Shown: positions 7,536-14,407 of the stretch, piece by piece | Layout: every line of letters begins with the position of its first letter | Numbering within the stretch: the stretch's first letter is position 1 | NCBI GenBank assembly: GCA_046086225.1 | Contig: JBJSXF010000006.1 | Location: 1-16,410 of the forward strand | Reading direction: 5' to 3' | DNA length: 16,410 bases | Origin: JBJSXF01 sp046086225 | GTDB taxonomy: Bacteria; Actinomycetota; Acidimicrobiia; IMCC26256; PALSA-610 | The notes under the pieces: model-generated | Told to the model about the DNA's origin: nothing | The model's input: the letters and a program-made list of their open reading frames with translations, nothing else | The model's database searches: none | Made by a program: the position numbers and the translations under genes

Positions 7536-8459
7536 GCCGCCGGCCGCCCGCCACAGGCGGTCCCGAACCGCGGCCGCGAGCGTGTTGTCGTCGGCGGGCA
7601 GCACGGCCACGATCGTGTCGACGCCCGCGTCGTCGGCGGCCCGCAACCGCGCGTAGAGATCGTGGGCGTCGACGTGCGCGTCGGTGGTCGTGGTGAGCAC
7701 GGCGACGGTCCGGCCTTCGGTCCGCAGCCGGGCCGCGACACCCGACTCCTCCCCCGGGGCGACGAGCACCACTTCGGCTCGGGGCGCGTAGTGCGACGCG
7801 AGCGTGCCCGGGGCCGCCACCTCGCCGTCGACGAGCCGGGGCAGCGCCGACCCGACCACGGCCCGGAGCGTCTCCTCGCTCACGCCGCCCACCCGGAGCA
7901 CGACCGGGGCCGGGCCGGTGACGTCGACGATCGTGGACTCGACCCCCACCCGGCAGGGCCCGCCGTCGAGGATCACGTCGACGTCGCCGTCGAGGTCGGT
8001 GCGGACATGCTCGGCGGTGGTGGGACTCACCCGGCCGAACCGGTTGGCCGACGGCGCGGCCACCGGCCCGCCGAACGCGGCGAGCAGCGCGGTCGCGACC
8101 GGGTGGTCGGGCACCCGCACCCCGACCGTGTCGCGGCCGCCCGTCACCTCGTCGGCGACCGCCCCCGGACGGCGCCGCACCACGAGCGTGAGCGGGCCGG
8201 GCCAGCACGCCGCGGCGAGGTCGCGCGCCACCGGCGACACGTCGGCGGCCACTGCGTCGAGTTGCTCGGCGGCGGCGAGGTGCGCGATCACGGGGTGCCC
8301 GGCGGGCCGACCCTTCACCGCGTAGAGGTGACGCACCGCAGCCGGGTGCGCGGCATCGGCGCCGAGCCCGTAGACCGTCTCGGTCGGGAAGGCGACGAGA
8401 CCACCCGACTGCAGCACGGCGACGGCCCGGGCCAGATCGTCGGCCGTCGGCCCGCTCAC
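7533..8459 (-). CDS. L-threonylcarbamoyladenylate synthase, long Sua5 type
   Basis: The enzyme makes threonylcarbamoyl-AMP from threonine, bicarbonate and ATP, the first step of the t6A37 tRNA modification. At 308 residues it is the long Sua5 form: a YrdC domain (about 1-200) plus a C-terminal Sua5 domain. Motifs are PTETVYGLG at 25-33, KGRP at 49-52, PSANRFGRVSPT at 136-147, VESTIVD at 173-179, and the linker SHYAPR at 222-227, which covers the active site in Sua5 proteins. The GTG 8459 start overlaps the cysM stop as GTGA. The open frame continuing to 8645 is a shadow of cysM. In mycobacteria this position holds a rhomboid protease gene (Rv1337), so the Sua5 gene marks a lineage-specific rearrangement. 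Confidence 0.94.
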   Translation of the reverse strand: MSGPTADDLARAVAVLQSGGLVAFPTETVYGLGADAAHPAAVRHLYAVKGRPAGHPVIAHLAAAEQLDAVAADVSPVARDLAAACWPGPLTLVVRRRPGAVADEVTGGRDTVGVRVPDHPVATALLAAFGGPVAAPSANRFGRVSPTTAEHVRTDLDGDVDVILDGGPCRVGVESTIVDVTGPAPVVLRVGGVSEETLRAVVGSALPRLVDGEVAAPGTLASHYAPRAEVVLVAPGEESGVAARLRTEGRTVAVLTTTTDAHVDAHDLYARLRAADDAGVDTIVAVLPADDNTLAAAVRDRLWRAAGG

Positions 8460-9394
8460 CAGTAGTTGATGCGGGTCGCCCGCTCGACCACCTCGTCGAT
8501 CGGGTCGGTCCACGCCCCCGAGGAGAGGTACTTCCACCCGCCGTCGGGCAGCACCGTGACGATCGTGCCCGCATCCATCTGGCCGGCGGCCTTGACCGCA
8601 CCGGCGATCGCCGCGCCCGAGGAGATGCCGGCGAACACTCCGCACTCCTCGAGCAGTCGCCGGGTCGCGAGCACCGATTCGCGCGGCCGCACGATGAGCT
8701 TGCGGTCGAGGATGTCGGCATCGAAGATCGGCGGCACGAAGCCGTCGTCGAGGTTGCGCAGGCCCTGCACGAGCTCGCCCGCCGGCGGCTCGACCGCCAC
8801 GACCTTCACCTCGGGCTTGTGCTCCTTCAGGTAGCGGCCGACGCCCATGAGCGTGCCGCTCGTGCCCAGACCGGCCACGAAGACGTCGATTTCGGGGCAG
8901 TCGCGCAGGATCTCGGGGCCGGTCGCCTCGTAGTGCGCGGCCGGGTTGGCCGGATTCGCGTACTGGAAGAGGAACGTGTAGCGCCCGGGCTCCTCGGCGT
9001 GGATGCGCTCGGCCATGCGGATCGCCCCGTTGCTGCCCTCGGCCCCCGGCGAGAGGGTGACCTCGGCGCCGAAGATCTCGAGCAGCTGACGCCGCTCGGG
9101 TGACACGTTGTCGGGCATCACCACCCGGAGCTTGTAGCCGCGGAGCTTGGCGACGAGCGCGAGGCCGATACCGGTGTTGCCCGACGACGGCTCGAGGATG
9201 GTGGCCCCCGACGCGAGCAGGCCGTCGCGCTCGGCGAAGTCGACCATCTTGCGCGCGATGCGATCCTTGGCCGAGCCGCCCGGGTTCTGCCCCTCGAGCT
9301 TGGCCCAGATCTTGACGTCGGGGTTGGGCGACAGGGCGTGCACGCCGACGAGCGGCGTGTCGCCGATCAGGCCGAGGATGTCGTCGTGCTTCAC
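8456..9394 (-). CDS. cysM: CysO-dependent cysteine synthase (O-phosphoserine sulfhydrylase)
   Basis: This 312-residue fold-type II PLP enzyme is very like mycobacterial CysM, which joins thiocarboxylated CysO to O-phospho-L-serine to give a CysO-cysteine adduct. The PLP lysine is Lys43 in GGSAKDR, the substrate loop is SSGNTG at 70-75, and the phosphate-binding GTSGT is at 177-181. Arg213 in GLRNLDDGFVP occupies the place of the arginine that gives M. tuberculosis CysM its phosphoserine preference. The C-terminus ends RINYW; in the mycobacterial enzyme the tail controls active-site closure. Its GTG 9394 overlaps the cysO stop as GTGA. The neighbours cysO and mec make this assignment much firmer than plain CysK. 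Confidence 0.95.
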   Translation of the reverse strand: MKHDDILGLIGDTPLVGVHALSPNPDVKIWAKLEGQNPGGSAKDRIARKMVDFAERDGLLASGATILEPSSGNTGIGLALVAKLRGYKLRVVMPDNVSPERRQLLEIFGAEVTLSPGAEGSNGAIRMAERIHAEEPGRYTFLFQYANPANPAAHYEATGPEILRDCPEIDVFVAGLGTSGTLMGVGRYLKEHKPEVKVVAVEPPAGELVQGLRNLDDGFVPPIFDADILDRKLIVRPRESVLATRRLLEECGVFAGISSGAAIAGAVKAAGQMDAGTIVTVLPDGGWKYLSSGAWTDPIDEVVERATRINYW

Positions 9395-9669
9395 GCGCCG
9401 CCGGCGACGGCGGGCAGGATGGTCAGCACGTCGCCGTCACCGACCGGGGTGCCGAGGCCGTCGAGGTAGCGGATGTCGTCGTCGTCCTTGTAGACGTTGA
9501 CGAACTTGTGGAGCCCGCCCGCCTCGTCGAGCAGGTTTCCCCGCACGCCCGGGAAGCGGTCGATGAGGGCCGAGAAGACCTCGCCGACCGTCGCGCCGTC
9601 GACCGAGACCGACGACGCGCCGTCGCAGTGGACGCGCAACACGGTGGGAATCTTGATCTCGACGGGCAT
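9391..9669 (-). CDS. cysO: Sulfur carrier protein CysO, ubiquitin-like, with C-terminal Gly-Gly-Ala
   Basis: This 92-residue MoaD/ThiS-like protein carries sulfide as a C-terminal thiocarboxylate to CysM. The start IKIPTVLRVH, the middle HKFVNVYKDDDD and the end GDVLTILPAVAGG follow mycobacterial CysO closely. The notable difference is one more residue: the protein ends Gly90-Gly91-Ala92, whereas the mycobacterial protein ends in Gly-Gly. The alanine codon is GCG, and its last G is the first base of the cysM GTG start. The carrier could not be adenylated until the alanine is removed, presumably by the Mec protease encoded just upstream. ATG 9669 is preceded at six bases by TATCCT, suggesting a leaderless transcript. 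The frame open to 9903 is a shadow of mec. Confidence 0.95.
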   Translation of the reverse strand: MPVEIKIPTVLRVHCDGASSVSVDGATVGEVFSALIDRFPGVRGNLLDEAGGLHKFVNVYKDDDDIRYLDGLGTPVGDGDVLTILPAVAGGA

Positions 9670-9675
9670 GGGCGC

Positions 9676-9681
9676 AGGATA
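9676..9681 (-). promoter_or_regulatory. Possible -10 element for leaderless cysO
   Basis: TATCCT on the minus strand matches TANNNT and ends six bases before the cysO ATG, with no ribosome-binding site between. The 56-base gap between mec and cysO is the largest gap within this series, so an internal promoter is plausible here. No -35 is seen. Confidence 0.4.
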
Positions 9682-9725
9682 CCGCCCGCCCCGCGAGCCG
9701 CTCCCACCCGGGGAAGCCCCCGCGA

Positions 9726-10154
9726 TCAGACGCGCGTGACCTCGACCGGCTGCTCGGCGATGACGCCGTCGCGGATGCGGTACGAGTGCAGCACCGGCAG
9801 GCCGTCGGCGAGGCTCACGATGACGTACGCCCACGCCGGGTCGGCCGCCTGGCGCACGTCGGTGGGTGACGGGTAGGCCGCGGTATGGGTGTGCGAGTGC
9901 CACACCCCGACGATCTCCTCGCCGCGCGCCTCGGCCGCGCGCATCGCGGCGAGCAGATCACGCGGGTCGACGGTGTAGGTGCGGGCCGAGGCATCGGCGT
10001 TGCGGCAAGGTCGGGCCTCGCTCACCGGACCGACCGGCTCGCCGTTCGCGTGCACGGGACCGATGAGCAGTCCGCACGCCTCGTCGGGGAGCCCGTCGTA
10101 GCAGTGGCCGATGATCGTCGCGTGCTGGTCGGCCCGGAGCCGCAGCGGCGTCAT
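9726..10154 (-). CDS. mec: JAMM metalloprotease Mec (CysO-cysteine peptidase)
   Basis: Mec is a zinc-dependent JAMM/MPN peptidase that frees cysteine from the CysO-cysteine adduct and regenerates CysO. The full JAMM signature is visible: Glu25 in PDEACG, then His86-Ser87-His88, Ser96 and Asp99 in HSHTHTAAYPSPTD. The 142-residue length is normal, and the region SYRIRDGVIAEQPVEV resembles the mycobacterial C-terminus. The ATG at 10154 overlaps the stop of the molybdenum hydroxylase as ATGA, so I prefer it to the upstream in-frame start at 10190, which would reach well into that gene. In this genome Mec may have a second task, removing the C-terminal alanine of CysO. Confidence 0.94.
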   Translation of the reverse strand: MTPLRLRADQHATIIGHCYDGLPDEACGLLIGPVHANGEPVGPVSEARPCRNADASARTYTVDPRDLLAAMRAAEARGEEIVGVWHSHTHTAAYPSPTDVRQAADPAWAYVIVSLADGLPVLHSYRIRDGVIAEQPVEVTRV

Positions 10155-12442
10155 CCCTGCAGGGCCCGCCACACCCGCTCGGGCGTGCACGGCATGTCGA
10201 GGTGCCGGATGCCGAGGTGCGAGAGCGCATCGACGATCGCGTTGTGCACCGCGGGGGTCGATCCGATGGTCGACGACTCGCCGATGCCCTTCATGCCGAG
10301 CGGGTTGAGCGGGCTCGGCGTGACCGTGTTGAACACCTCGTACGACGGCAGCTCGGCCGCCGACGGCATGGCGTAATCCATGAGGTTGGCGGTCACCGGG
10401 TTGCCGTCCTCGTCGTACTGCACCGCTTCGTAGAGCACCTGGGCGACGCCCTGGGCGATGCCGCCGTGCTGCTGGCCGGCGACGATGAGCGGGTTCACGA
10501 TGTTGCCGCAGTCGTCGACCGCGATGTGACGCACGAGCCGCACCCGTCCGGTCTCGCGGTCGATCTCGACCACCGCGACGTGCGAGCCGAACGGGAACGA
10601 CGAGCCGTCGGCCTGGAAGTCGAGCTCGTGCTGGAGCCGCTCGGGCACGTCGTCGGGTCGGCGATCCGGGTCCTTGGCCGCCGCGGCGAGGTCGGCCCAG
10701 GAGATGAGGCTCGCGGGCACGCCCGCCACCTGGAGGCCGCCCGCGCCGGGCACGATGTCGGCCGGTGCCGCCTCGAGCAGGTGAGCTGCGAGCCGACTGG
10801 CCTGGGCGAGCACCTCGCGGCTCGCCTCGAGCAGGACGCTGCCGCCGATCTGCCCCGACCGCGATCCTCCGGTGCCGCCACCCCGAGGCACCTCGGCGGT
10901 GTCGGACTGGATGATCCGCACGTCCTCGAAGGCGACGCCGAGCGTGTCGGCGATGATCTGCGAGAAGGCCGTCTCGTGGCCCTGGCCGTGCGAACTGGTG
11001 CCGACGCGGGCGGTGACGGTGCCGTCGTCGTTGATCTCGACCGACCCGAACTCCTTGGTGAGCACCATCGGGGCGCTGATCTCCAGGTAGGAGGCCACAC
11101 CGATGCCGAGCAGCACCGGGTCGTCGCGGTCGCGACGGGCCTGCTGCTCGGCCCGCAGGTCGTCGTAGCCGGCCCGCTCGAGCGCCACGGCGAGCGCCTT
11201 GGCGTACTCACCGGTGTCGTAGGTGGCCCCGAGGCCGGTCGCGGGCTGGTAGGGGAACGCCTCGGGCGCGATGTAGTTGCGGCGCCGGATCTCGGCCGGG
11301 TCGATGCCGACCTCGTCGGCCGCGATGTCGAGGATCCGCTCGGTGAGGTGGATCGCCTCGGGGCGCCCCGCCCCCCGGTAGGCGGCGACCGGGGTGGTGT
11401 TGGTGACGACCGCCTGCCAGTTGTATTCGATCTTCGGGATCGCGTAGACGTTCGACGCCATCATCTGGGTGAAGAAGGGCAGGAACGCGCCGATCGCCGG
11501 GTAGGCGCCGGCGTCGGCGGTGGTGAACACCTTCAGCCCGGTGATGCGTCCGTCGCGCGTCACCCCCATCTCGACGTCGTGCACGTGGCCGCGGCCGTGC
11601 CACATGCCGACCATGTTCTCGCTGCGGGTCTCGGTCCACTTCACGGGCCGCCCGAGGGTGAGGGCCGCCTTCGCGGTGAGGAGATGCTCGGCGGTCATGC
11701 CCTGCTTGGCCCCGAAGCCTCCGCCCACTGCGGCCGTGCGGGCGGTGATGGTGGCCGGGTCGACGCCGAGGTACTGGCCGAGGTCGTTGCGCACGCTGTG
11801 GGGTCCCTGCGAGGCGACCCACACCGAGAGGTGCCCGTCGGCGCCGGGCACGGCCACGATGCCACCCGGCTCCATCGGCACCGGGGCGACCCGCTGGTTC
11901 ACGATGCGCTCGCGCACGACCACATCGGCATCGGCGAGCACATCCTCCACCGGTCCGGTGCCCATGGCGTTCGCCACGTTGGTGCCCTGGTCGGGGTGCA
12001 CGACTGCGGCACCGTCGGCGAGCGCCGCGTCGACCGACGCCACGACCGGGAGGTCGTCGTAGTCGACGATCACCGCTTCGGCGGCGTCGACCGCTTCGGC
12101 CTTGGTGCCGGCGATGACCATGGCCACGATGTCGCCGACGAACCGCACCCGACCGACGGCGAGTGGGGGCCGGTTCATGGTGGCGGGCAGCATCACGAAC
12201 CCGTGGATGGCGGGCAGCGGGAGAGTGTCGGCGGTGAAGACCGCGACCACGCCGGGCATGACCTCGGCCTCCGCCACGTCGATGGCTCCGAGGGTGGCGT
12301 GGGCGATCGTCGAGCGCACGAAGGCGACGTGGAGCAGACCGTCGATCTTCAGGTCGTCGTAGTACTCGGTCACCCCGGTCAGGATCCCCGGGTCCTCCTT
12401 GCGGAGCACCGGGTTCCCGAGAATCGACCCCGACACGGCCAT
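10151..12442 (-). CDS. Molybdenum hydroxylase large subunit, form II CoxL / aldehyde-oxidase type
   Basis: This 763-residue protein is the molybdopterin-binding subunit of the xanthine dehydrogenase/aldehyde oxidase/CO dehydrogenase family. Motifs are QGPH at 212-215, GGGFGAK at 240-246, AYRGAGR at 354-360, GQGHE at 487-490 and the catalytic Glu722 in KGIGESS. The AYRGAGR motif is that of form II CoxL-like proteins; true aerobic CO dehydrogenases have AYRCSFR, so CO oxidation is unlikely and an aldehyde or N-heterocycle is a better guess. A strong AGGAGGG ribosome-binding site at 12447-12453 fixes ATG 12442, although the frame is open to 12691. The FAD and iron-sulfur subunits that normally accompany it are not in the window. 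It overlaps mec (ATGA) and diverges from an alcohol dehydrogenase. Confidence 0.94.
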   Translation of the reverse strand: MAVSGSILGNPVLRKEDPGILTGVTEYYDDLKIDGLLHVAFVRSTIAHATLGAIDVAEAEVMPGVVAVFTADTLPLPAIHGFVMLPATMNRPPLAVGRVRFVGDIVAMVIAGTKAEAVDAAEAVIVDYDDLPVVASVDAALADGAAVVHPDQGTNVANAMGTGPVEDVLADADVVVRERIVNQRVAPVPMEPGGIVAVPGADGHLSVWVASQGPHSVRNDLGQYLGVDPATITARTAAVGGGFGAKQGMTAEHLLTAKAALTLGRPVKWTETRSENMVGMWHGRGHVHDVEMGVTRDGRITGLKVFTTADAGAYPAIGAFLPFFTQMMASNVYAIPKIEYNWQAVVTNTTPVAAYRGAGRPEAIHLTERILDIAADEVGIDPAEIRRRNYIAPEAFPYQPATGLGATYDTGEYAKALAVALERAGYDDLRAEQQARRDRDDPVLLGIGVASYLEISAPMVLTKEFGSVEINDDGTVTARVGTSSHGQGHETAFSQIIADTLGVAFEDVRIIQSDTAEVPRGGGTGGSRSGQIGGSVLLEASREVLAQASRLAAHLLEAAPADIVPGAGGLQVAGVPASLISWADLAAAAKDPDRRPDDVPERLQHELDFQADGSSFPFGSHVAVVEIDRETGRVRLVRHIAVDDCGNIVNPLIVAGQQHGGIAQGVAQVLYEAVQYDEDGNPVTANLMDYAMPSAAELPSYEVFNTVTPSPLNPLGMKGIGESSTIGSTPAVHNAIVDALSHLGIRHLDMPCTPERVWRALQG

Positions 12443-12470
12443 GTCGCCCTCCTGTTGCGGAATGCCGCGC

Positions 12471-12484
12471 ACACTACCGATACT
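12471..12484. promoter_or_regulatory. Divergent promoter region between hydroxylase and alcohol dehydrogenase
   Basis: The whole gap between the divergent starts is 48 bases. On the minus strand TAGTGT (12471-12476) can serve as -10 for the hydroxylase, leaving a leader of about 20-25 bases with AGGAGGG. On the plus strand GATACT (12479-12484) ends six bases before the dehydrogenase ATG, and no ribosome-binding site is present, which suggests a leaderless transcript. No -35 elements are evident. Confidence 0.4.
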
Positions 12485-12490
12485 TCCCGG

Positions 12491-13426
12491 ATGCGGGCCG
12501 TGCGCTGCTCGGGTGCGGGAGTGGAGGTGACGGATGTCGTCGCGCCGTCCGGACCCGGGGTGCGGGTGCGGGTGCGCAGCGCCGGGATCTGCGGTTCCGA
12601 CGTGGAGATGGTGCGGCTCGGTCTCGCCACCGTGACGATCGGGCACGAGGTTGCGGGGGTGCTCGACGACGGCACCCCGGTCGCCGTGCACCCGTTCACC
12701 CCGTGCGGCGCGTGCGAGGAGTGCCGGACCGGGCGATCACACCTGTGCCGAACGGTGGTTTCCTCGATGCTCGGTGCCGGTCGGGACGGCGGGATGAGCG
12801 ATGAGCTCATCGTCGATCCGTCCATGGTCGTGCCGCTCCCCGACCGTGTCGGCGTCTGGGATGCGTCGCTGGTCGAGCCGCTCGCCGTCGCCCTCCACGC
12901 CTGTCACCGCGGCGCCGTCGGCCCCGGGCTGCGGGTCGGCGTGGTCGGGGCGGGGACGATCGGCCTGGCCTGCGCGGCGGTCGCCCGTCACCTCGGTGCC
13001 GACGCCGTGATCTCGGCCCGCCACCCCCACCAGGCCCGGGCCGCCGAGGCGCTCGGCGTGCGGGTGGGTGACGACCGTGACTGCGACGTAGTGATCGACG
13101 CGGCGGGCACGGCGAGCGGCTTCGACGCGGCCACCGCCCGTTGCCGCCGGGCGGGCACGCTCGTGCTCGCGTCCACCACCTGGGAGCCGATCACCGTGTC
13201 GTTCTTCCGGGCCCAGATGCGCGAGATCACCCTCGTGCCCGCGTTCGTCTACGGCGAGGCGCACGGCGAGCCCGAGTTCACCACCGCGAGCCGGATCCTC
13301 GCCGACCATCCCGAGATCCCCGAGGCGCTCATCACCCACCGGTTCGGGCTCGACGAGGCGGCCCGGGCGTTCGCCGTCGCCGCCGACCGGGCCGCAGGCG
13401 CGATCAAGGTGGTGCTGCACCCCTGA
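12491..13426 (+). CDS. Zinc-dependent medium-chain alcohol dehydrogenase
   Basis: This 311-residue protein belongs to the MDR alcohol dehydrogenases, which oxidise alcohols or polyols with NAD(P)+. Catalytic zinc ligands are Cys34 in GICGSD, His52-Glu53 in GHE and probably Glu129 in VEPLA. Structural-zinc cysteines are 72, 75, 78 and 86 (CGACEEC and HLC). The Rossmann motif GAGTIG is at 153-158. It is about 30 residues shorter than usual, mainly through a compressed loop between Cys34 and His52. The open frame extends far upstream through the antisense of the hydroxylase, but ATG 12491 gives the natural family N-terminus (MRAVRCSGAGVEV). It is divergent from the molybdenum hydroxylase. An alcohol-to-aldehyde-to-acid sequence of reactions is conceivable but unproven. 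Confidence 0.92.
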   Translation: MRAVRCSGAGVEVTDVVAPSGPGVRVRVRSAGICGSDVEMVRLGLATVTIGHEVAGVLDDGTPVAVHPFTPCGACEECRTGRSHLCRTVVSSMLGAGRDGGMSDELIVDPSMVVPLPDRVGVWDASLVEPLAVALHACHRGAVGPGLRVGVVGAGTIGLACAAVARHLGADAVISARHPHQARAAEALGVRVGDDRDCDVVIDAAGTASGFDAATARCRRAGTLVLASTTWEPITVSFFRAQMREITLVPAFVYGEAHGEPEFTTASRILADHPEIPEALITHRFGLDEAARAFAVAADRAAGAIKVVLHP

Positions 13427-13437
13427 CCGACGGGGCC

Positions 13438-13456
13438 GATCGGTCCGGATCCGATC
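13438..13456. terminator. Short hairpin between convergent genes
   Basis: GATCGG (13438-13443) pairs with CCGATC (13451-13456) around a seven-base loop. It lies 11 bases after the alcohol dehydrogenase stop and touches the stop codon of the convergent flavoprotein gene. The stem is short and lacks a T tract, so this is only a weak terminator candidate. Confidence 0.35.
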
Positions 13457-14381
13457 AGCCGTAGGCGCGGGCGGTCTCGGCGAGGATGCGTTCGCAGTCG
13501 GCGACGGTGCGGGCGATGATCTCGGCGACCGGCTCGATCGCGTCGATCCGGCCTGCCACCTGCCCGCCGAACGCGAACGACGCGTCGAGGTCGCCGTCGA
13601 AGTAGAGGGCGTGCACGGCTTCGAGGCTCGGGATGACGGCCCGTTCGGTGCGCTCGGCATCCTCGCTGAACTGCGTGCGCAGCACCCGGAACGCGGGCGG
13701 TGCGTGCCGGTTGAGGAGCAGGCTGTCGGATTCCGCCGAGGCGCAGATGAGTTGCTTCCAGTTGTCGTGCACGGGCGACTCGGCTGCGCTCACCATGCGG
13801 GTGCCCATCTGCACGCCCTGGGCGCCGAGCACCATCGCCGCGGCCATCGAACGTCCGTCGCAGATCCCGCCCGCTGCGATAATCGGCACGTCGACCCGTG
13901 ATGCGATGAGCGGGAGGAGCACCATCGTGGAGGCCCCGTCGGGGGCCTTGAAGCCGCCGCCTTCGTTGCCCTCGACGACGAGGCCGTCGACCCCGGCGTC
14001 GACGGCCTTCAACGCACCCCGCAGCGACGGCACGACGTGGAACACGGTGATACCTGCCGCTTTGAACGCCGCGGTGAAACGCGTGGGGTCGCCGGCCGAG
14101 GTGGTGACGAAGCGCACGCCGTGCTCGGCCACGAAGTCGACGATCGCCGGGTCGCGCACGAACATCTGGGCGACGTTCACGCCGAAGGGCTTGTCGGTGA
14201 GGTCGCGCATCCGCACGATCTCCTCGCGCACTTCGTCGAGCCGACCCGAGGAGGTCTCGATGACGCCCAGGCCGCCTGCTTCGGACACCGCCGAGGCCAA
14301 CCGGGCTCGGGCGATGTAGCCCATCGGGGCCTGGACGACGGGATGTTCGATACCCAGAAGTTCGGTGATTCGCGTCCGCAC
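13455..14381 (-). CDS. Nitronate monooxygenase / NPD-family FMN flavoprotein
   Basis: This 308-residue TIM-barrel protein belongs to the nitronate monooxygenase/2-nitropropane dioxygenase-like family. The start TRITELLGIEHPVVQAPMG, the FMN-phosphate-binding AAGGICDGRSM at 169-179, the GAQGVQMGTR strand at 187-195 and the C-terminal GGQVAGRID are all typical. The usual catalytic histidine region reads GNEGGGFKAPDGAS at 138-151, with phenylalanine (Phe144) where characterised nitronate monooxygenases carry histidine. Oxidation of alkyl nitronates is therefore doubtful, and another flavin reaction such as enoyl reduction is possible. The GTG 14381 start lies only 26 bases from the divergent smpB start and follows TAGCGT at seven bases, which suggests leaderless transcription. 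Confidence 0.88.
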   Translation of the reverse strand: MRTRITELLGIEHPVVQAPMGYIARARLASAVSEAGGLGVIETSSGRLDEVREEIVRMRDLTDKPFGVNVAQMFVRDPAIVDFVAEHGVRFVTTSAGDPTRFTAAFKAAGITVFHVVPSLRGALKAVDAGVDGLVVEGNEGGGFKAPDGASTMVLLPLIASRVDVPIIAAGGICDGRSMAAAMVLGAQGVQMGTRMVSAAESPVHDNWKQLICASAESDSLLLNRHAPPAFRVLRTQFSEDAERTERAVIPSLEAVHALYFDGDLDASFAFGGQVAGRIDAIEPVAEIIARTVADCERILAETARAYG

Positions 14382-14388
14382 GGGAGCG

Positions 14389-14398
14389 ACGCTACCGT
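14389..14398. promoter_or_regulatory. Shared, overlapping -10 elements for the flavoprotein gene and smpB
   Basis: ACGCTACCGT reads TACCGT on the plus strand (14393-14398), nine bases before the smpB ATG. It reads TAGCGT on the minus strand (14394-14389), seven bases before the flavoprotein GTG. Both are TANNNT boxes and share the central TA. Neither gene has a ribosome-binding site in the 26-base gap, so both transcripts would be leaderless. Confidence 0.5.
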
Positions 14399-14407
14399 CG
14401 CGCGCCC

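Noticed and set aside
6855..8465. A 536-codon plus-strand open frame
   Set aside because: It is antisense to murI and the Sua5 gene, and its composition is typical of a shadow frame.
10151..12442. True aerobic carbon monoxide dehydrogenase CoxL
   Set aside because: The motif is AYRGAGR (form II), not AYRCSFR, and there are no CoxM or CoxS genes beside it.
10202..13426. A 1074-codon open frame on the plus strand covering the hydroxylase, apparently fused to the alcohol dehydrogenase
   Set aside because: The first 760 codons are antisense to a well-conserved protein and are rich in Arg, His, Gly and Val, as expected of a GC-rich shadow frame. Only the part from ATG 12491 matches a family.
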